DNA of 64,000 bases from Phialophora verrucosa (Eukaryota > Ascomycota > Eurotiomycetes > Chaetothyriales > Herpotrichiellaceae), in NCBI GenBank assembly GCA_002099365.1, contig MSED01000004.1, positions 2,666,001-2,730,000 of the forward strand, written 5' to 3'. The notes below the pieces were generated by a model. That model was not told the origin of the DNA. It ran no database searches and saw only the letters and a list, made by a program, of their open reading frames with translations. This document shows positions 53,289 to 63,017 of the stretch, piece after piece (position 1 is the first letter of the stretch; each line of letters starts with the position of its first letter). The position numbers and the translations under genes were made by a program.

Positions 53289-54620
53289 TTACAGTCTTGA
53301 ACCACGCTCTTTGGCGGGACTTTGAATCCTCGTCCACTCATCCTCTTTGATGTCCTGAAAATCCATTACTCGATTCGCGCCTTCAGGCCCGAATCTGCCC
53401 TGTAAACCTTTCCAATCTCGTCCAACCGCTGTCTCGGGCCTCCATCTAAAGCTCTGCTTCAACCGCGCTTCCAATTTCTCCTCCATCGCATCGGCAATAA
53501 AGCCTCCTATTGCGGGAATATGACAGAACCCATGGCCACTGCCCCCAACACCGAGCACTAAAGAGGGGTAACTAGGGTGTGAAGAGATGAGAAAGGCACG
53601 GTTGGGGGTGTCTGCGCACCAGCAAATGCGTGCAAAGCTGAACGGGCGGTCGGCAAGATGGGGCATGATTTCGCGCAAGAAGGCACGGCAACGAGCCTCG
53701 CTCTCGAGAGGTATTTGGTGCTTTGCAAATGGCGTGCTCCCATCGAGAGTCCAGTTGCAGTATCCTGGATGCTCGTCGCACATCTTGAGCTCATGATTGT
53801 CCGCGTCCGGTTCCATGAAGAAGCCACGTTCGATGTTGAAAAGCACGGGGAGGTCCTTGTAGAGCTTGGCTTCCTCCGGTGTCATTTTGATATGTGCTAG
53901 TGTCCAGGCTGTAGGGCGGAGTTGGTCTTGCAGGTCGAAAAGCGCTGCGGCGTTGGCGCCTGCGCACAGGATGGTGCGATCCGCATAGTGTGACTTGCCA
54001 TCTGCAGTCAGTGCTCCTTTGACGTCGGAGAGCTCGTAGATCAGGCCTGTGACTCTCCCAGCCTGTTCGCCCGTGACGAAATCCACGCCCAGCCGTGCGG
54101 CTTCTCGGGCAGCGCTTTCCATGCTCTTACGGGCGTGAACCCAGCCTGCGCCGGTTTTCTTCCACCAGCCCTGCCAACCGGGGAAGTCACCCGTCAGGAC
54201 TCCCTTGGGCATTGTGGCAATGAAATCTTCCCTGGTTCTCAGAGGGAGCCATCCATCGGACTCGCTCGGCCCGTCACGCGAGTTCATATGAGCCCTCGCT
54301 TCCTCCGAAGTCGCGGCAATGATGCATCCGGTCTCGTGGAAGTAGGGTTTGAAGACAGGGTCATTCAGCCAGCCGTCCGTAGCTGCTTCAAGGAGCTTGT
54401 TGGACACGTATCGCTCATCCTCGTCGTCGCCTGCGAACGAACCGAGCTCGAGGATTTTGTTCAAGTCATTGCCTGCAGAGATTGGAGAGGGGACAGGATA
54501 CGGATCAAGAACGGTGATGCACGTATAGCCACGTCGAGCCAGGTGAAGGGCCGTACTGCAGCCCCAGGTGCCTGCGCCCACTATGAGGATTTTGGAGTTG
54601 TGTGAGAGAGGGGAGGCCAT
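53289..54620 (-). CDS. fructosyl amino acid oxidase (amadoriase), peroxisomal type
   Basis: From the ATG at 54620 the frame encodes 443 residues, matching the roughly 440 of known fungal enzymes. The FAD-binding Rossmann motif is ILIVGAGTWGCSTALHLARRGY; VLDPYPVPSPISAGNDLNKI follows. Family-specific blocks include DFPGWQGWW, GAGWVHARKSMESAAREAARLGVDFVTG, LRPTAWTLAHIKM, CDEHPGYCNW, and PFSFARICWCADTPNRAFLISSHP with the flavin-linking Cys region. The C-terminal tripeptide is SRL, a PTS1-type peroxisomal signal. The reaction removes glucosone from Amadori-type glycated amino acids, making hydrogen peroxide. An upstream in-frame Met would add a hydrophobic leader (RYCSLLFPCAVF), which I consider less likely given the PTS1. 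It is divergent from a Zn2Cys6 regulator across 293 bp. Confidence 0.92.
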   Translation of the reverse strand: MASPLSHNSKILIVGAGTWGCSTALHLARRGYTCITVLDPYPVPSPISAGNDLNKILELGSFAGDDEDERYVSNKLLEAATDGWLNDPVFKPYFHETGCIIAATSEEARAHMNSRDGPSESDGWLPLRTREDFIATMPKGVLTGDFPGWQGWWKKTGAGWVHARKSMESAAREAARLGVDFVTGEQAGRVTGLIYELSDVKGALTADGKSHYADRTILCAGANAAALFDLQDQLRPTAWTLAHIKMTPEEAKLYKDLPVLFNIERGFFMEPDADNHELKMCDEHPGYCNWTLDGSTPFAKHQIPLESEARCRAFLREIMPHLADRPFSFARICWCADTPNRAFLISSHPSYPSLVLGVGGSGHGFCHIPAIGGFIADAMEEKLEARLKQSFRWRPETAVGRDWKGLQGRFGPEGANRVMDFQDIKEDEWTRIQSPAKERGSRL

Positions 54621-54913
54621 GTTAGCAAACACTGCGCAGGGAAAGAGAAGAGAACAATACCGAGCGAAGCACCTTAGAGAGGCCATGCGCACTCCCCCAT
54701 TTGAAGGGACGGGCTTGTCAAAGCCAGCATGCATTGCTGTCGGAAATGGACGCGATGGAGCTCAGAGATGAACGAAGCAGAGTGGGAGAGAAGGTCCAAG
54801 CGAGAGTTGAAGACAGACTCTCCACATCGCCCCTCGCCACTACCCAGTCTCGATCTCGCCCTTCCTCCTACACAAGCAAGGTCTAGCACGTTTCCTCAGC
54901 ATGTCCTTCGCCA
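54621..54913. promoter_or_regulatory. shared promoter, amadoriase and Zn2Cys6 gene
   Basis: The 293-bp gap between divergent starts contains a CGGAAATGG at about 54740 and a CCG at about 54660, candidate half sites for a zinc binuclear regulator but not a clean inverted pair. Further ATG triplets and an overlapping short upstream frame occur before the regulator start. Confidence 0.45.
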
Positions 54914-54951
54914 ATGCCCCGACCCAGGAAATCCACCGCTCGCCCCGTTAA
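54901..54951 (+). other. upstream ORF overlapping the Zn2Cys6 start
   Basis: A 17-codon frame (ATG at 54901, TAA at 54949-54951) starts 13 nt before the regulator ATG and overlaps it in another frame. Ribosomes using it would bypass the main start, so it could lower translation; this is inference. Confidence 0.45.
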
Positions 54952-56620
54952 GCGGCGCACGAGAACAGGATGTCAAACGTGTCGGAAGCGCAAAATCAAA
55001 TGCGACGAGTTGAGGCCCGTCTGCTCTCAATGCCAGGCCCGCGGGTTCGAATGCAACAAGACAACCGCCCTCAAATGGGAGACTGAGTTCCTTTCGAAAG
55101 GACTCAGCTTTGGCCGGGCTGGCGTCTGGTCGAAAGACCCATGCAAAGGAGCATCATGCCAGCTAAGTCCCAGCTCCGCCGATGGCGTTGCAACGTGGTG
55201 TGCTCTCCCAGAGATACACCCATACAGCTTCTTGAACCTCGATATTGGCTTCATGGCACATCTTGAGACTCTGGCATATGGCACCACGTCGAGACTGCGC
55301 TTGCCAGCCACGTCGCCAATAATTACCAGTCCAGATAAATCACAAGTCGAAGACACTATCAGCAGGTCGTCGCTCAGTCCTTGGTTAGTGACGGAGAATA
55401 TGGCGCCCCTCAATATTCCCGTCTTGTCACCGCCGGCCTTGCTCTCCGTAGGAGAACAACGGGAGAGATCTCTGTTGCTTTCCTACTACGTGGAAAGAGT
55501 CTGCCCGCTAACTGTAGCGAGTTCGATTTCACAATCGCCGCTCGCTTCCTTGCTCATTCCATTTGCTGTTACCACATCGACTCTAGCCATGGATTCAATT
55601 CTAGCCCTGGCAGCATGTCATCGTGCACGAAGCGATCATACATACAAAAGGATGGCTCTTCAACGGAGTCATAGCGCTCTCCAAGCTCTTCAGGTCAAGC
55701 TCAGAACCGGCGATCTCTGGACAGTTGCAAACGATCCAGAGACTTTGACTGTCATGCTCTTGCTCTGCTGGTTCGAGATTATCAATGAGTGTGACCGACG
55801 ATGGGTTATACATTTGAAGGGAGCCCGAGACCTGATCCGCATTCGCCGACAAGGTCTGACGACGCGATCGAATGGTCCTGCAGAACGCCAACTCAGCCAT
55901 TTCTGTGAGCGCTTCTTCGCTTTCCAAGACGTCATGGGCCGAACAGCGTGCGGCGAGGATCCTGTCTTTGGAAGCGACTTTTGGACATCAGAAAGCTCAG
56001 ATTGTGATCCTTGGCTCGGCTGCTCTCCGGAACTCGTCTCGATTCTGAGCAGAATCACAGAGCTTGGACGTCAAGATCTGCCAAGTCGATGCAGTCTTCA
56101 GTTTCAAGCTGAAGCCGCTTCACTGGAGTACCGGCTGGCGAATCTGGAGCAACAAGTAGGGGAGATCGACGTGAGAATACTGGGACAAGCCGCGGAACTC
56201 AAAAGGCTGGCCGCGGAGCTGTATCTTCAGTGTGTGCTGAACGGAGCCGGGCCATCGACTTCTTGGGTGATTGCACAGATACCCAGAATCCTTCGCCTCG
56301 TCGCCGTTCTTCTAGACTCGGACATACTTTCAGGGATCAGTTGGCCGCTATTCATCGCCGCTGTCGAACTTGATCCAAATCAGGATCTCCAGTGGGATCT
56401 GGACTGCAACGGTGCTCCTAAACACGCAAGACCATTTATCCTCACCGCCTTGAACAAGCTCTCGGGCTCGGTGGTCAATGCTACAAAGGCGCGATCGGTC
56501 ATCGAAAAAGTATGGCAGGCACGAGAATTGGACTCCATGCCGCCTCAAGAATGTGATATTGAGCAGAATGACTGGAACCGCTTCGTTGCACCGTTCTGCG
56601 GGAATATGTCGCTGGCCTAA
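54914..56620 (+). CDS. Zn2Cys6 transcription factor
   Basis: The uninterrupted frame encodes 568 residues. The zinc cluster is at residues 20-47 with Cys at 20, 23, 30, 37, 40 and 47 (C-x2-C-x6-C-x6-C-x2-C-x6-C), preceded by a basic PRPRKSTARPVKRRTRTG. The rest follows the fungal-specific regulator layout (Fungal_trans_2 type): LALAACHRARSD and LLLCWFEIINECDRRWVIHLKGARDLI in the middle, with a helical C-terminal half. Such proteins bind CGG-containing sites and usually control nearby catabolic or biosynthetic genes. The gene lies between the amadoriase (divergent) and an MFS transporter (tandem), so it is the obvious candidate regulator of both. The start is the first ATG in frame; a short overlapping upstream frame may affect its translation. 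Confidence 0.9.
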   Translation: MPRPRKSTARPVKRRTRTGCQTCRKRKIKCDELRPVCSQCQARGFECNKTTALKWETEFLSKGLSFGRAGVWSKDPCKGASCQLSPSSADGVATWCALPEIHPYSFLNLDIGFMAHLETLAYGTTSRLRLPATSPIITSPDKSQVEDTISRSSLSPWLVTENMAPLNIPVLSPPALLSVGEQRERSLLLSYYVERVCPLTVASSISQSPLASLLIPFAVTTSTLAMDSILALAACHRARSDHTYKRMALQRSHSALQALQVKLRTGDLWTVANDPETLTVMLLLCWFEIINECDRRWVIHLKGARDLIRIRRQGLTTRSNGPAERQLSHFCERFFAFQDVMGRTACGEDPVFGSDFWTSESSDCDPWLGCSPELVSILSRITELGRQDLPSRCSLQFQAEAASLEYRLANLEQQVGEIDVRILGQAAELKRLAAELYLQCVLNGAGPSTSWVIAQIPRILRLVAVLLDSDILSGISWPLFIAAVELDPNQDLQWDLDCNGAPKHARPFILTALNKLSGSVVNATKARSVIEKVWQARELDSMPPQECDIEQNDWNRFVAPFCGNMSLA

Positions 56621-57196
56621 GCTTTAGTCCAGATCGACCCATTGTGTATATCGCCGAAGTCTCCACGCACTCCCATCTGGCTCTGCGTCCGGTCTATCGG
56701 ACGCTTGCCGGACGATCAGCACCTCACATCTCTTGAGGGCGCCCCTCAAAAGGCCATGCAACCGACAGATTATCGTTCTCTGGTTTGGCGCTGCAGGTCC
56801 AAGCGATTTGCTGCTGTGGGGTGGCAATGCGGCGCACACTCGATTACCAGTATCAAGGTGGAGTCTGCCCTTGTTCTACTGGGTTCCAAGTACGAGTAGG
56901 ACGCAGTTCTCCGGCGCTGCCACCGACAATCCTGGACGGATCATGCGCCCGGGACTGGCGCTTATCATCGAACAAGCTTCACTAGACAGCGCCGGTCTCT
57001 TCTCATTGGACCGCCTGGACCTTCATTGACAGCGACGGCATCAAGTGGAGGCCCTTGACAATCGGTCCCCAACGGCGACTCCCCCGCATTTGGTATAGGA
57101 CCAAGACACTCAAAGATGTGTACAAATTGCCTTCCCTCTGCCGATTCCACGGAACTTGGTCACAGTTACAGAATATCCTCGTTGAACCCGTTGACA
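56621..57196. other. intergenic, tandem plus-strand genes
   Basis: The stretch holds the 3' flank of the regulator and the MFS promoter. Open frames on both strands lack domains. No TATA box is clear. Confidence 0.5.
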
Positions 57197-58948
57197 ATGG
57201 CAGAAGACATGTTCGAGCTGGATGTCCCTGGCACTGAGCGATTGATTGATGGTATGTGAAAACTGAACACTTCAATACAACACTGCTCTCCTTCTGACTT
57301 TGACCACAGTCGACCACAGTCTTGAAACAGCCCACGCAAAGGGGACAAGCGATATTGTTCTTATACCGCCGCCGACAGCTGCCGGTGCTGACCCCTTACG
57401 TTGGCATCGGTTTCAGAAGTACTATCAGCTATTTTTGTTGGCACTGTATGCGTGCGCATTCTCCTATGGGGAGAACACTCTGGGAGCTGCCTGGACTACC
57501 GTCTCCGAGGAAACCAATGTGTCTTTGACCAACATGAACGGTGGAAGCGCGCTCAATTACCTGCTTCTCGGCTTCGTCAACATTTTTTGGATCCCCACCG
57601 CGATGAAGATTGGCAGAAGGCCTGTCTTTCTTGCGTCCACGGTCATCTGCATGTGTGCTGGCATCTGGCTGGGCAAGTTTCATGGAACCGCCTCCTGGAT
57701 GCTAGCTATGGTCCTGAATGGAGTGGGAACCGCAGCGTACCAAGCTGTCATTCAATTGAGTGTGTTTGACATGTTCTTCACCCACCAACGCGGCAGAATG
57801 CTGTCGTTCTACCTTTTTGGTCAACAGCTTGGTTCCATCCTAGGCCTCATCACCGGCGGCAGTATCGCAGATGGGCCTGGCTGGAGATGGTCCCAGTACA
57901 TCGTCGCAATCATTGATGGCGGTGTTTTGGCGCTGCTCTTCTTCACCTTTGAGGAGACTCTGTTCCCCAGATTCTTGTTCAGCCGAACTACGGGACTGCA
58001 TTCGGTGACACACACACAGATCGTCAAATCTGATGATCTCAAAGACACCACAGACACCTCAGTCAACGCCCAGAGCCCTAGCGAAACCACATCAGAGAGT
58101 GAATTGGCATCCTACTTTCCGAAGCGGTCATACATTCAGAAGCTCAGGCTCTGGGTATACTATCCGCAAGATCAGACCACCTATTGGCAGTACTTCCGAC
58201 GGCCTTTCCTGCTGTTCACGTTCCCCAACATTGTCATCGCTGGAGTCATCTTCGCATTTGGCTGCACTGCCGGGATTGTCAGCTTCAACACGATCTCAGA
58301 GATTCTAACTGAGCCTCCCTACAACTGGTCCACCACCTCTACCGGCTTGGTCTTCCTCGCCGCTCTGGTGGGGAATTTTGTTGGTTGGGCGACCGGCGTG
58401 CTCAGCGACCATGTAGTCATCTTCCTTGCCCGTCGAAACCAGGGAATCAAAGAGCCAGAAATGCGGCTGTGGACATTGAGCCTTTCCTTCGTCTACGCCG
58501 CTGTCGGCTATCAGCTCTACGGCTGGGGGGCAGAGTTCGGCATGCACTGGATGACGATAGCATTCGGAGTCGGTGCTATGATTGCTCACCAAGTTTCGGC
58601 ATGCTCGATCGCGACGGCCTACGCCATGGAGTGTTTCCCCGGAGTAAGTTCCTCTCCGCCCTAACGTCCTCGTAGTAGCAGAAGAAAATCACTAACACGT
58701 GAGTCTTTCAGATCGCTGGCGAACTTGTTGTCGTCTTGGCAATCTGCTCGTCGTGCATCAACTTTGCGATCTCATACTCGGTCCAACCCTTCATCAACGC
58801 CGCAGGGTACGGCTACACCTTCTTGTTCTTCGGACTCTGTGTCCTCTGCTCCATGGCCGCTGCAGTGCCGACGTACATTTACGGGAAGAGCTGGCGCCGA
58901 AAAGCCGCTCCTAAATGGCGCCTCTGGCTGGCAGAGCGAGAAAAGTGA
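57197..58948 (+). CDS. MFS transporter, 12-helix
   Basis: Exons 57197-57251, 57310-58643 and 58712-58948 give 541 residues. Both introns (58 and 68 nt) keep frame; the second has a CTAAC branch. A cytoplasmic N-terminus MAEDMFELDVPGTERLID leads into about twelve helices split by a central loop (about 245-300) that contains TDTSVNAQSPSETTSE. The major facilitator signature is seen in MKIGRRPVFLASTVICMCAGIWLG and HQRGRMLSFYLFGQQLGSILGLITGG; the second half opens with RPFLLFTFPNIVIAGVIFAFG. The class is a drug/metabolite:H+ antiporter-like or small-organic-solute permease; the substrate cannot be read. Tandem position behind the Zn2Cys6 gene suggests co-regulation with the amadoriase, which would fit uptake of glycated amino acids or peptides. 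Confidence 0.88.
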
Positions 58949-59595
58949 GCCATGTACCGATACGAACCTGGATCTGAATGGTCGTGTGATTTCGAGGCAT
59001 GTCCACAACCTACCATCCTCGGGCCGCCTACTCCATGTATTTACTGTATTTACTGTAAGCGAGGAGAGAAGTCAAGTGCCACACCAAATTAGTCCAGTCG
59101 GTAGTATCGTAACTACTGTAATTGCACAGTAGAAGAATATGCCCGCACCCGAGATGTCGAGCCGTGCCACGGCATTCTATACGCGTAGTGTGGTATGTAC
59201 TGTGGTAGCGAGTGGGTGACGCCGAGGTGACGAACATGTGAAAACAGAAGAAGGGTGCTCAAGAGGATCTACAGTAGTCCCCTCTGCCCTTTCTCGACTG
59301 CCTACCAATATAACTCGTCGTTAATCCTTGTCGAGCTCAATTTCCACCCTTGATTCTCGTACGTAGATCAAGTCTCGTATGATTGAATTGGCGCGACTTC
59401 TAACGCGCCGTGCGCGCCCAACTACAGTAGCTTTAGCCATTGAGGATCCCGCAGGTGTTGGCGGCGCGAGCCTAGGTAGAATACAGATTATGTGAATAAG
59501 AGCATCTCCATTAAAGACTGTTGTTCGTTCGGCTCAAGCTGCAGTCCCTTTGCAGACCAACCTCTAGTCCAATAACAAACAAAACCACCTTCTTT
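58949..59595. other. convergent intergenic region, nothing recognised
   Basis: Both 3' ends face here. I see no coding or RNA signal. Confidence 0.5.
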
Positions 59596-62313
59596 TCACA
59601 CCTTGACCCTCTTGGCAGCTAGGGCCTGTGTGTTCTCTAGGTCTCGCGCGCGTTTCCTCTGCTCCCTCTCTTCTTTCGCTCGGAGGTATTTCTCCGTGTG
59701 CTTCAACACTTGCCCTTCCTTGCCCCGCACGGTCATGTCATGCATGACGGGCGGCTTTGCAAAGAACAAGACCCGGCCCTGGTCGTCCTGCGGGAACTGG
59801 TCGCGGATGTGTTTTGGAATGGAAGCATTGGCTGTGTCAGAGAGCACGAAAACTTCGGCGGCGGCGCGGTGGTCCGGGTACGTGCTCGTGGCCGCGGGGG
59901 TTGCTGTAGGGTAGGCGGGGTGTGGTTGAGAGGCGGGCGCTGTGGTTGAGGTTTGCTGTTGATACAAGGGCCGGCTGAAAGCCGCGTGCGAATGAGATGG
60001 AGTGGCCGATGAGCTGTAACTTCCTTGGTGGGCTGGAGTCAGGCTTGGTTGAGGGTGGATTGGTTGATGCGTGGTATAAGAATGATGGTTTTGCTGAATG
60101 GCTGGCGTCGAAGGCGCAATGTTGGCACGGTATGTGGTTTGTGATTGTGCGAATGAGTTCTGTCTGCCATACTGCGGAGCAGGGGAGATTGACTGGTGTT
60201 GATATGGGTTCGGGGTCAATGATGGTGACGGACGCGTGAGTTGAGGCTGCAATGTCGGTGTGTGGCTTGCGCCGTTCATCACGGGGCGTGGCGCCATGCT
60301 TGTGACAGTGCTCATGGATGGTTGTCTTACAACTGGCGGTGGTGGTGTAGGAGGTGGTGGAGGAGTTGGTTCAGGTGGTGGTGATTGCTGTTTGCACAAA
60401 GGTTAGCGACAGGTCTTTGTGTGGGCAGCCCAAGCAGTAGAATCCAGTGAACATCGCAGATAGGACAGAGACTTACATTTTCATCGCGAGGCTGTTTGTG
60501 AATTCCTCCGACTATAGGTGGCGCGTTTGGATGACCCCATTGTGGTGTAGGAAGCGGACCCGAATCCTTCGTATCGTCCTTCAATAAGTGCTTAAGTGGA
60601 CTAGGCACTTTCTTAATCTTTCGGGGAGTGTCAAACAAGTCCATCTCATAGTCCTTGTCCCGAACCTCGTCGGGTAAGCAGCTAGCCCAGGTTTTGATCT
60701 TGTTGAATCTGTGCTTTTCTTCATTGTATCGAGCTTCGCAGACGTAGACCTCGGTGGTTGTGCCGATGTTACGAGGTCTGCCCCGAGTGTATCTTGTGAA
60801 GAACATGACAAAGCAACGGTCGAGGACCTCGTCGATCTGGTGGTCCCGATACTGTCCTGTCTTGACCACTTCATTCGGCCAGAAGTGCTTCTCGTACTGA
60901 TGCACCGTCTGCTCAGGTCGATAGTACCAACAAGCATTGATCCATTTCTGACCCTCAGTGTCTTCCCAGGTTCGGTATATCTGAGCGACAATCGGTTTGG
61001 TCACATCATTTTGGTTCTGGAGATGAATCCAGTCACCGACCCGCCAGAGCTCATTCTTATGGAGGATACCGTTTGGCAAGGGTCTCCGCCCGTCCTCCAT
61101 GAGGTACTCGTCGTCGGGTTTGGCTTTCTCGATTTCGGCCAATTTCTGTGCTTCTGCATGCAGCTCCGCAGCATCCCGATAGATCTCACTACCATCCTCG
61201 TTGAACTGCTTTGCATTGTTGAAGAGAAGATCAATATCCTTCATGAAGTGCTCGATGGATTGATACTTCTTCCGCTTGGCCTTCTTCTTGATCATGTCCA
61301 GGGCAATCGGGTCTTTGATCTCTGCGAAATAACTCGGGTACTCCTGCTTGTCTGGTAGCCGCTCAAAGTGTCGGATTTTCAAATTACCAGCCTTGTCCTT
61401 GGGCTTGCGAAGACCTTTAAGAATGGCTTTGATTCGGGCTTCCATAGGTGTGTCGACCTTGGGAGGCCGTCCTCGCCGCTTCGGTTCGCCGGCTTTGTCA
61501 TCGTCATCGCGGCCTTTGCGTCCAGAAATACTGCTTCGCCCGCCTCTTCGGCGTCTCTTTCGCCTGCCGTCTTCTGAATCGTCGTCGGCGCCGTCATCAT
61601 CCTCATCTTCCTCGTCCTCGTCGTCATTATCCTCCTCATCCTCTGAGACGGGAGTCGGCTCAGGTGTCGCGTCAGGTATCTCTCCGAGATCTGGAAAGAC
61701 CGTTTCCTCTTCCTTGATCAGTCCTTCGTCTACCAGCTTCTTCAACTCGTCCTTGAAGACGGTCTGCAGCAAGAAAACGTCGCGCACCGGGCCAGAGTTG
61801 GGTCGATTGTAGACTTGAGCGTTGTGGACGATCATGGCGAAGTCCCGAACGAACTCGGGAATGCCTGTGTACTGCTTCCTCTGGATCTTCTGCTTGAGAG
61901 TACTGATGGCGACGGGATCTTTGATGATTTCGTGGTAATCTGGTAGGACTCGTCGATTCGGTATGCGCTTGAACAGTTGCGAAGGAAAGTAGTCCCTGTG
62001 ATGCGCATTAGTCTTTGCATACTGCGGTTCGTTCAAAGGACTCTACGGACTCATTTTTGACCTGAATTTTATGGTTCGTCAAGGTGTCCGTTATGCTCTT
62101 GAGGGCTTTGTATTGGTCGCGAGAAACGGGGCGGCCGTCCCCTTCTTCTCCCGGCGCATCATCTTCGTCGGCTTCGGCGTCCTCTTCGGCGTTTTCGTCC
62201 GCGGCGCCCTCCTCTTTTGAGTCGGCTGCGCCTTCATTCTTCGCGGCAGGCTCGACTTCGATGGACTGGACGGGCTCCGATGCTTTAGCATCCGCGCTCT
62301 CGGAATCGGCCAT
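59596..62313 (-). CDS. Rsc1/Rsc2-like chromatin remodeller subunit (bromodomains, AT-hook, BAH)
   Basis: Proposed exons 62313-62062, 62021-60477 and 60387-59596 give 862 residues. The acidic N-terminus (1-80) precedes bromodomain 1 (about 90-180, with LFKRIPNRRVLPDYHEII and the acetyl-lysine Asn in AQVYNRP), a long acidic stretch, an AT-hook (KRRGRPPK, about 265-273), bromodomain 2 (about 280-380, with PSYFAEIKDPIALDMI and AKQFNED), a BAH domain (about 409-530, beginning WRVGDWIHLQ) and a Pro/Gln-rich tail. This order is that of yeast Rsc1/Rsc2, subunits of the RSC nucleosome remodeller. The second intron (GTAAGT, CTAAC) is sound. The first junction is weak: the only frame-restoring solution is a 40-nt intron with a GTCAAA donor. 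The C-terminal exon is a Pro-rich region that ends in KRVKV. Confidence 0.85.
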
Positions 62314-63017
62314 TTCTCAGCGCGACTACGGCGACAGTTCTATGCGTAAGGAGACGAGATGAGGGAATTGCGGAGGCAATGACATGGAGAGCCCGGTCGA
62401 CGTCCGAGTTGGATATCGCGTTTCACAGAAATGCGACATGCGACGGCGGGGACAGAGTGAGGCCCATGGAAAGCTGCGCCTCCAAAACCTGAAGGGGAAT
62501 GTCTTGGCGAGCGTGTCTGTCGCTGCGACCGCTGAATACGCTCACTTCAATTCAGCACTACCACTTCTTCCTACGTTACATGATCAGCAGTGGGTGCTGT
62601 AGACAGACAAACCCAAGTCTCCGAATCCATTGAGTTCGGAGAACGCGTCCTGGTCGTCGAGTCGCGTCAAGGGCCGAGTCGGGAAATCTGGGGTTAAGCC
62701 GGAACCAGGCTGATTAGACAATCGAACTCATTCGTGCGTTCATCACCACTTTAAAAATGTGCATGTGGACAGGTAGGGTGAGTACGAAATAGCACGAGTG
62801 ATCTATGCGTTTGCAATCTATCGACTGGGCGAGCCGAAGCCACGTGTTACAAGTGCCAGAGCAGGCGCAATCTCAACAGCTATCGCTTCATCTCTTCCAT
62901 CTTTGACCACATGCTTCCGCGGGGCAAGATTACATATCTTTGCAAGATAGCCTTCTTTGAAACATTCGGATCCGGTTTGATTCATTCTCTGCGACCTCCT
63001 CCCACTCACAAGACAAG
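62314..63017. promoter_or_regulatory. bidirectional promoter, Rsc-like and Otu1 genes
   Basis: A 704-bp gap between divergent starts. A 72-codon plus-strand frame in it has no domain. No TATA box stands out, as is usual for housekeeping genes of this sort. Confidence 0.45.

Noticed and set aside
53658..54605. Plus-strand frames of 80 and 156 codons
   Set aside because: Antisense to the amadoriase, which has unmistakable family motifs over the same bases.
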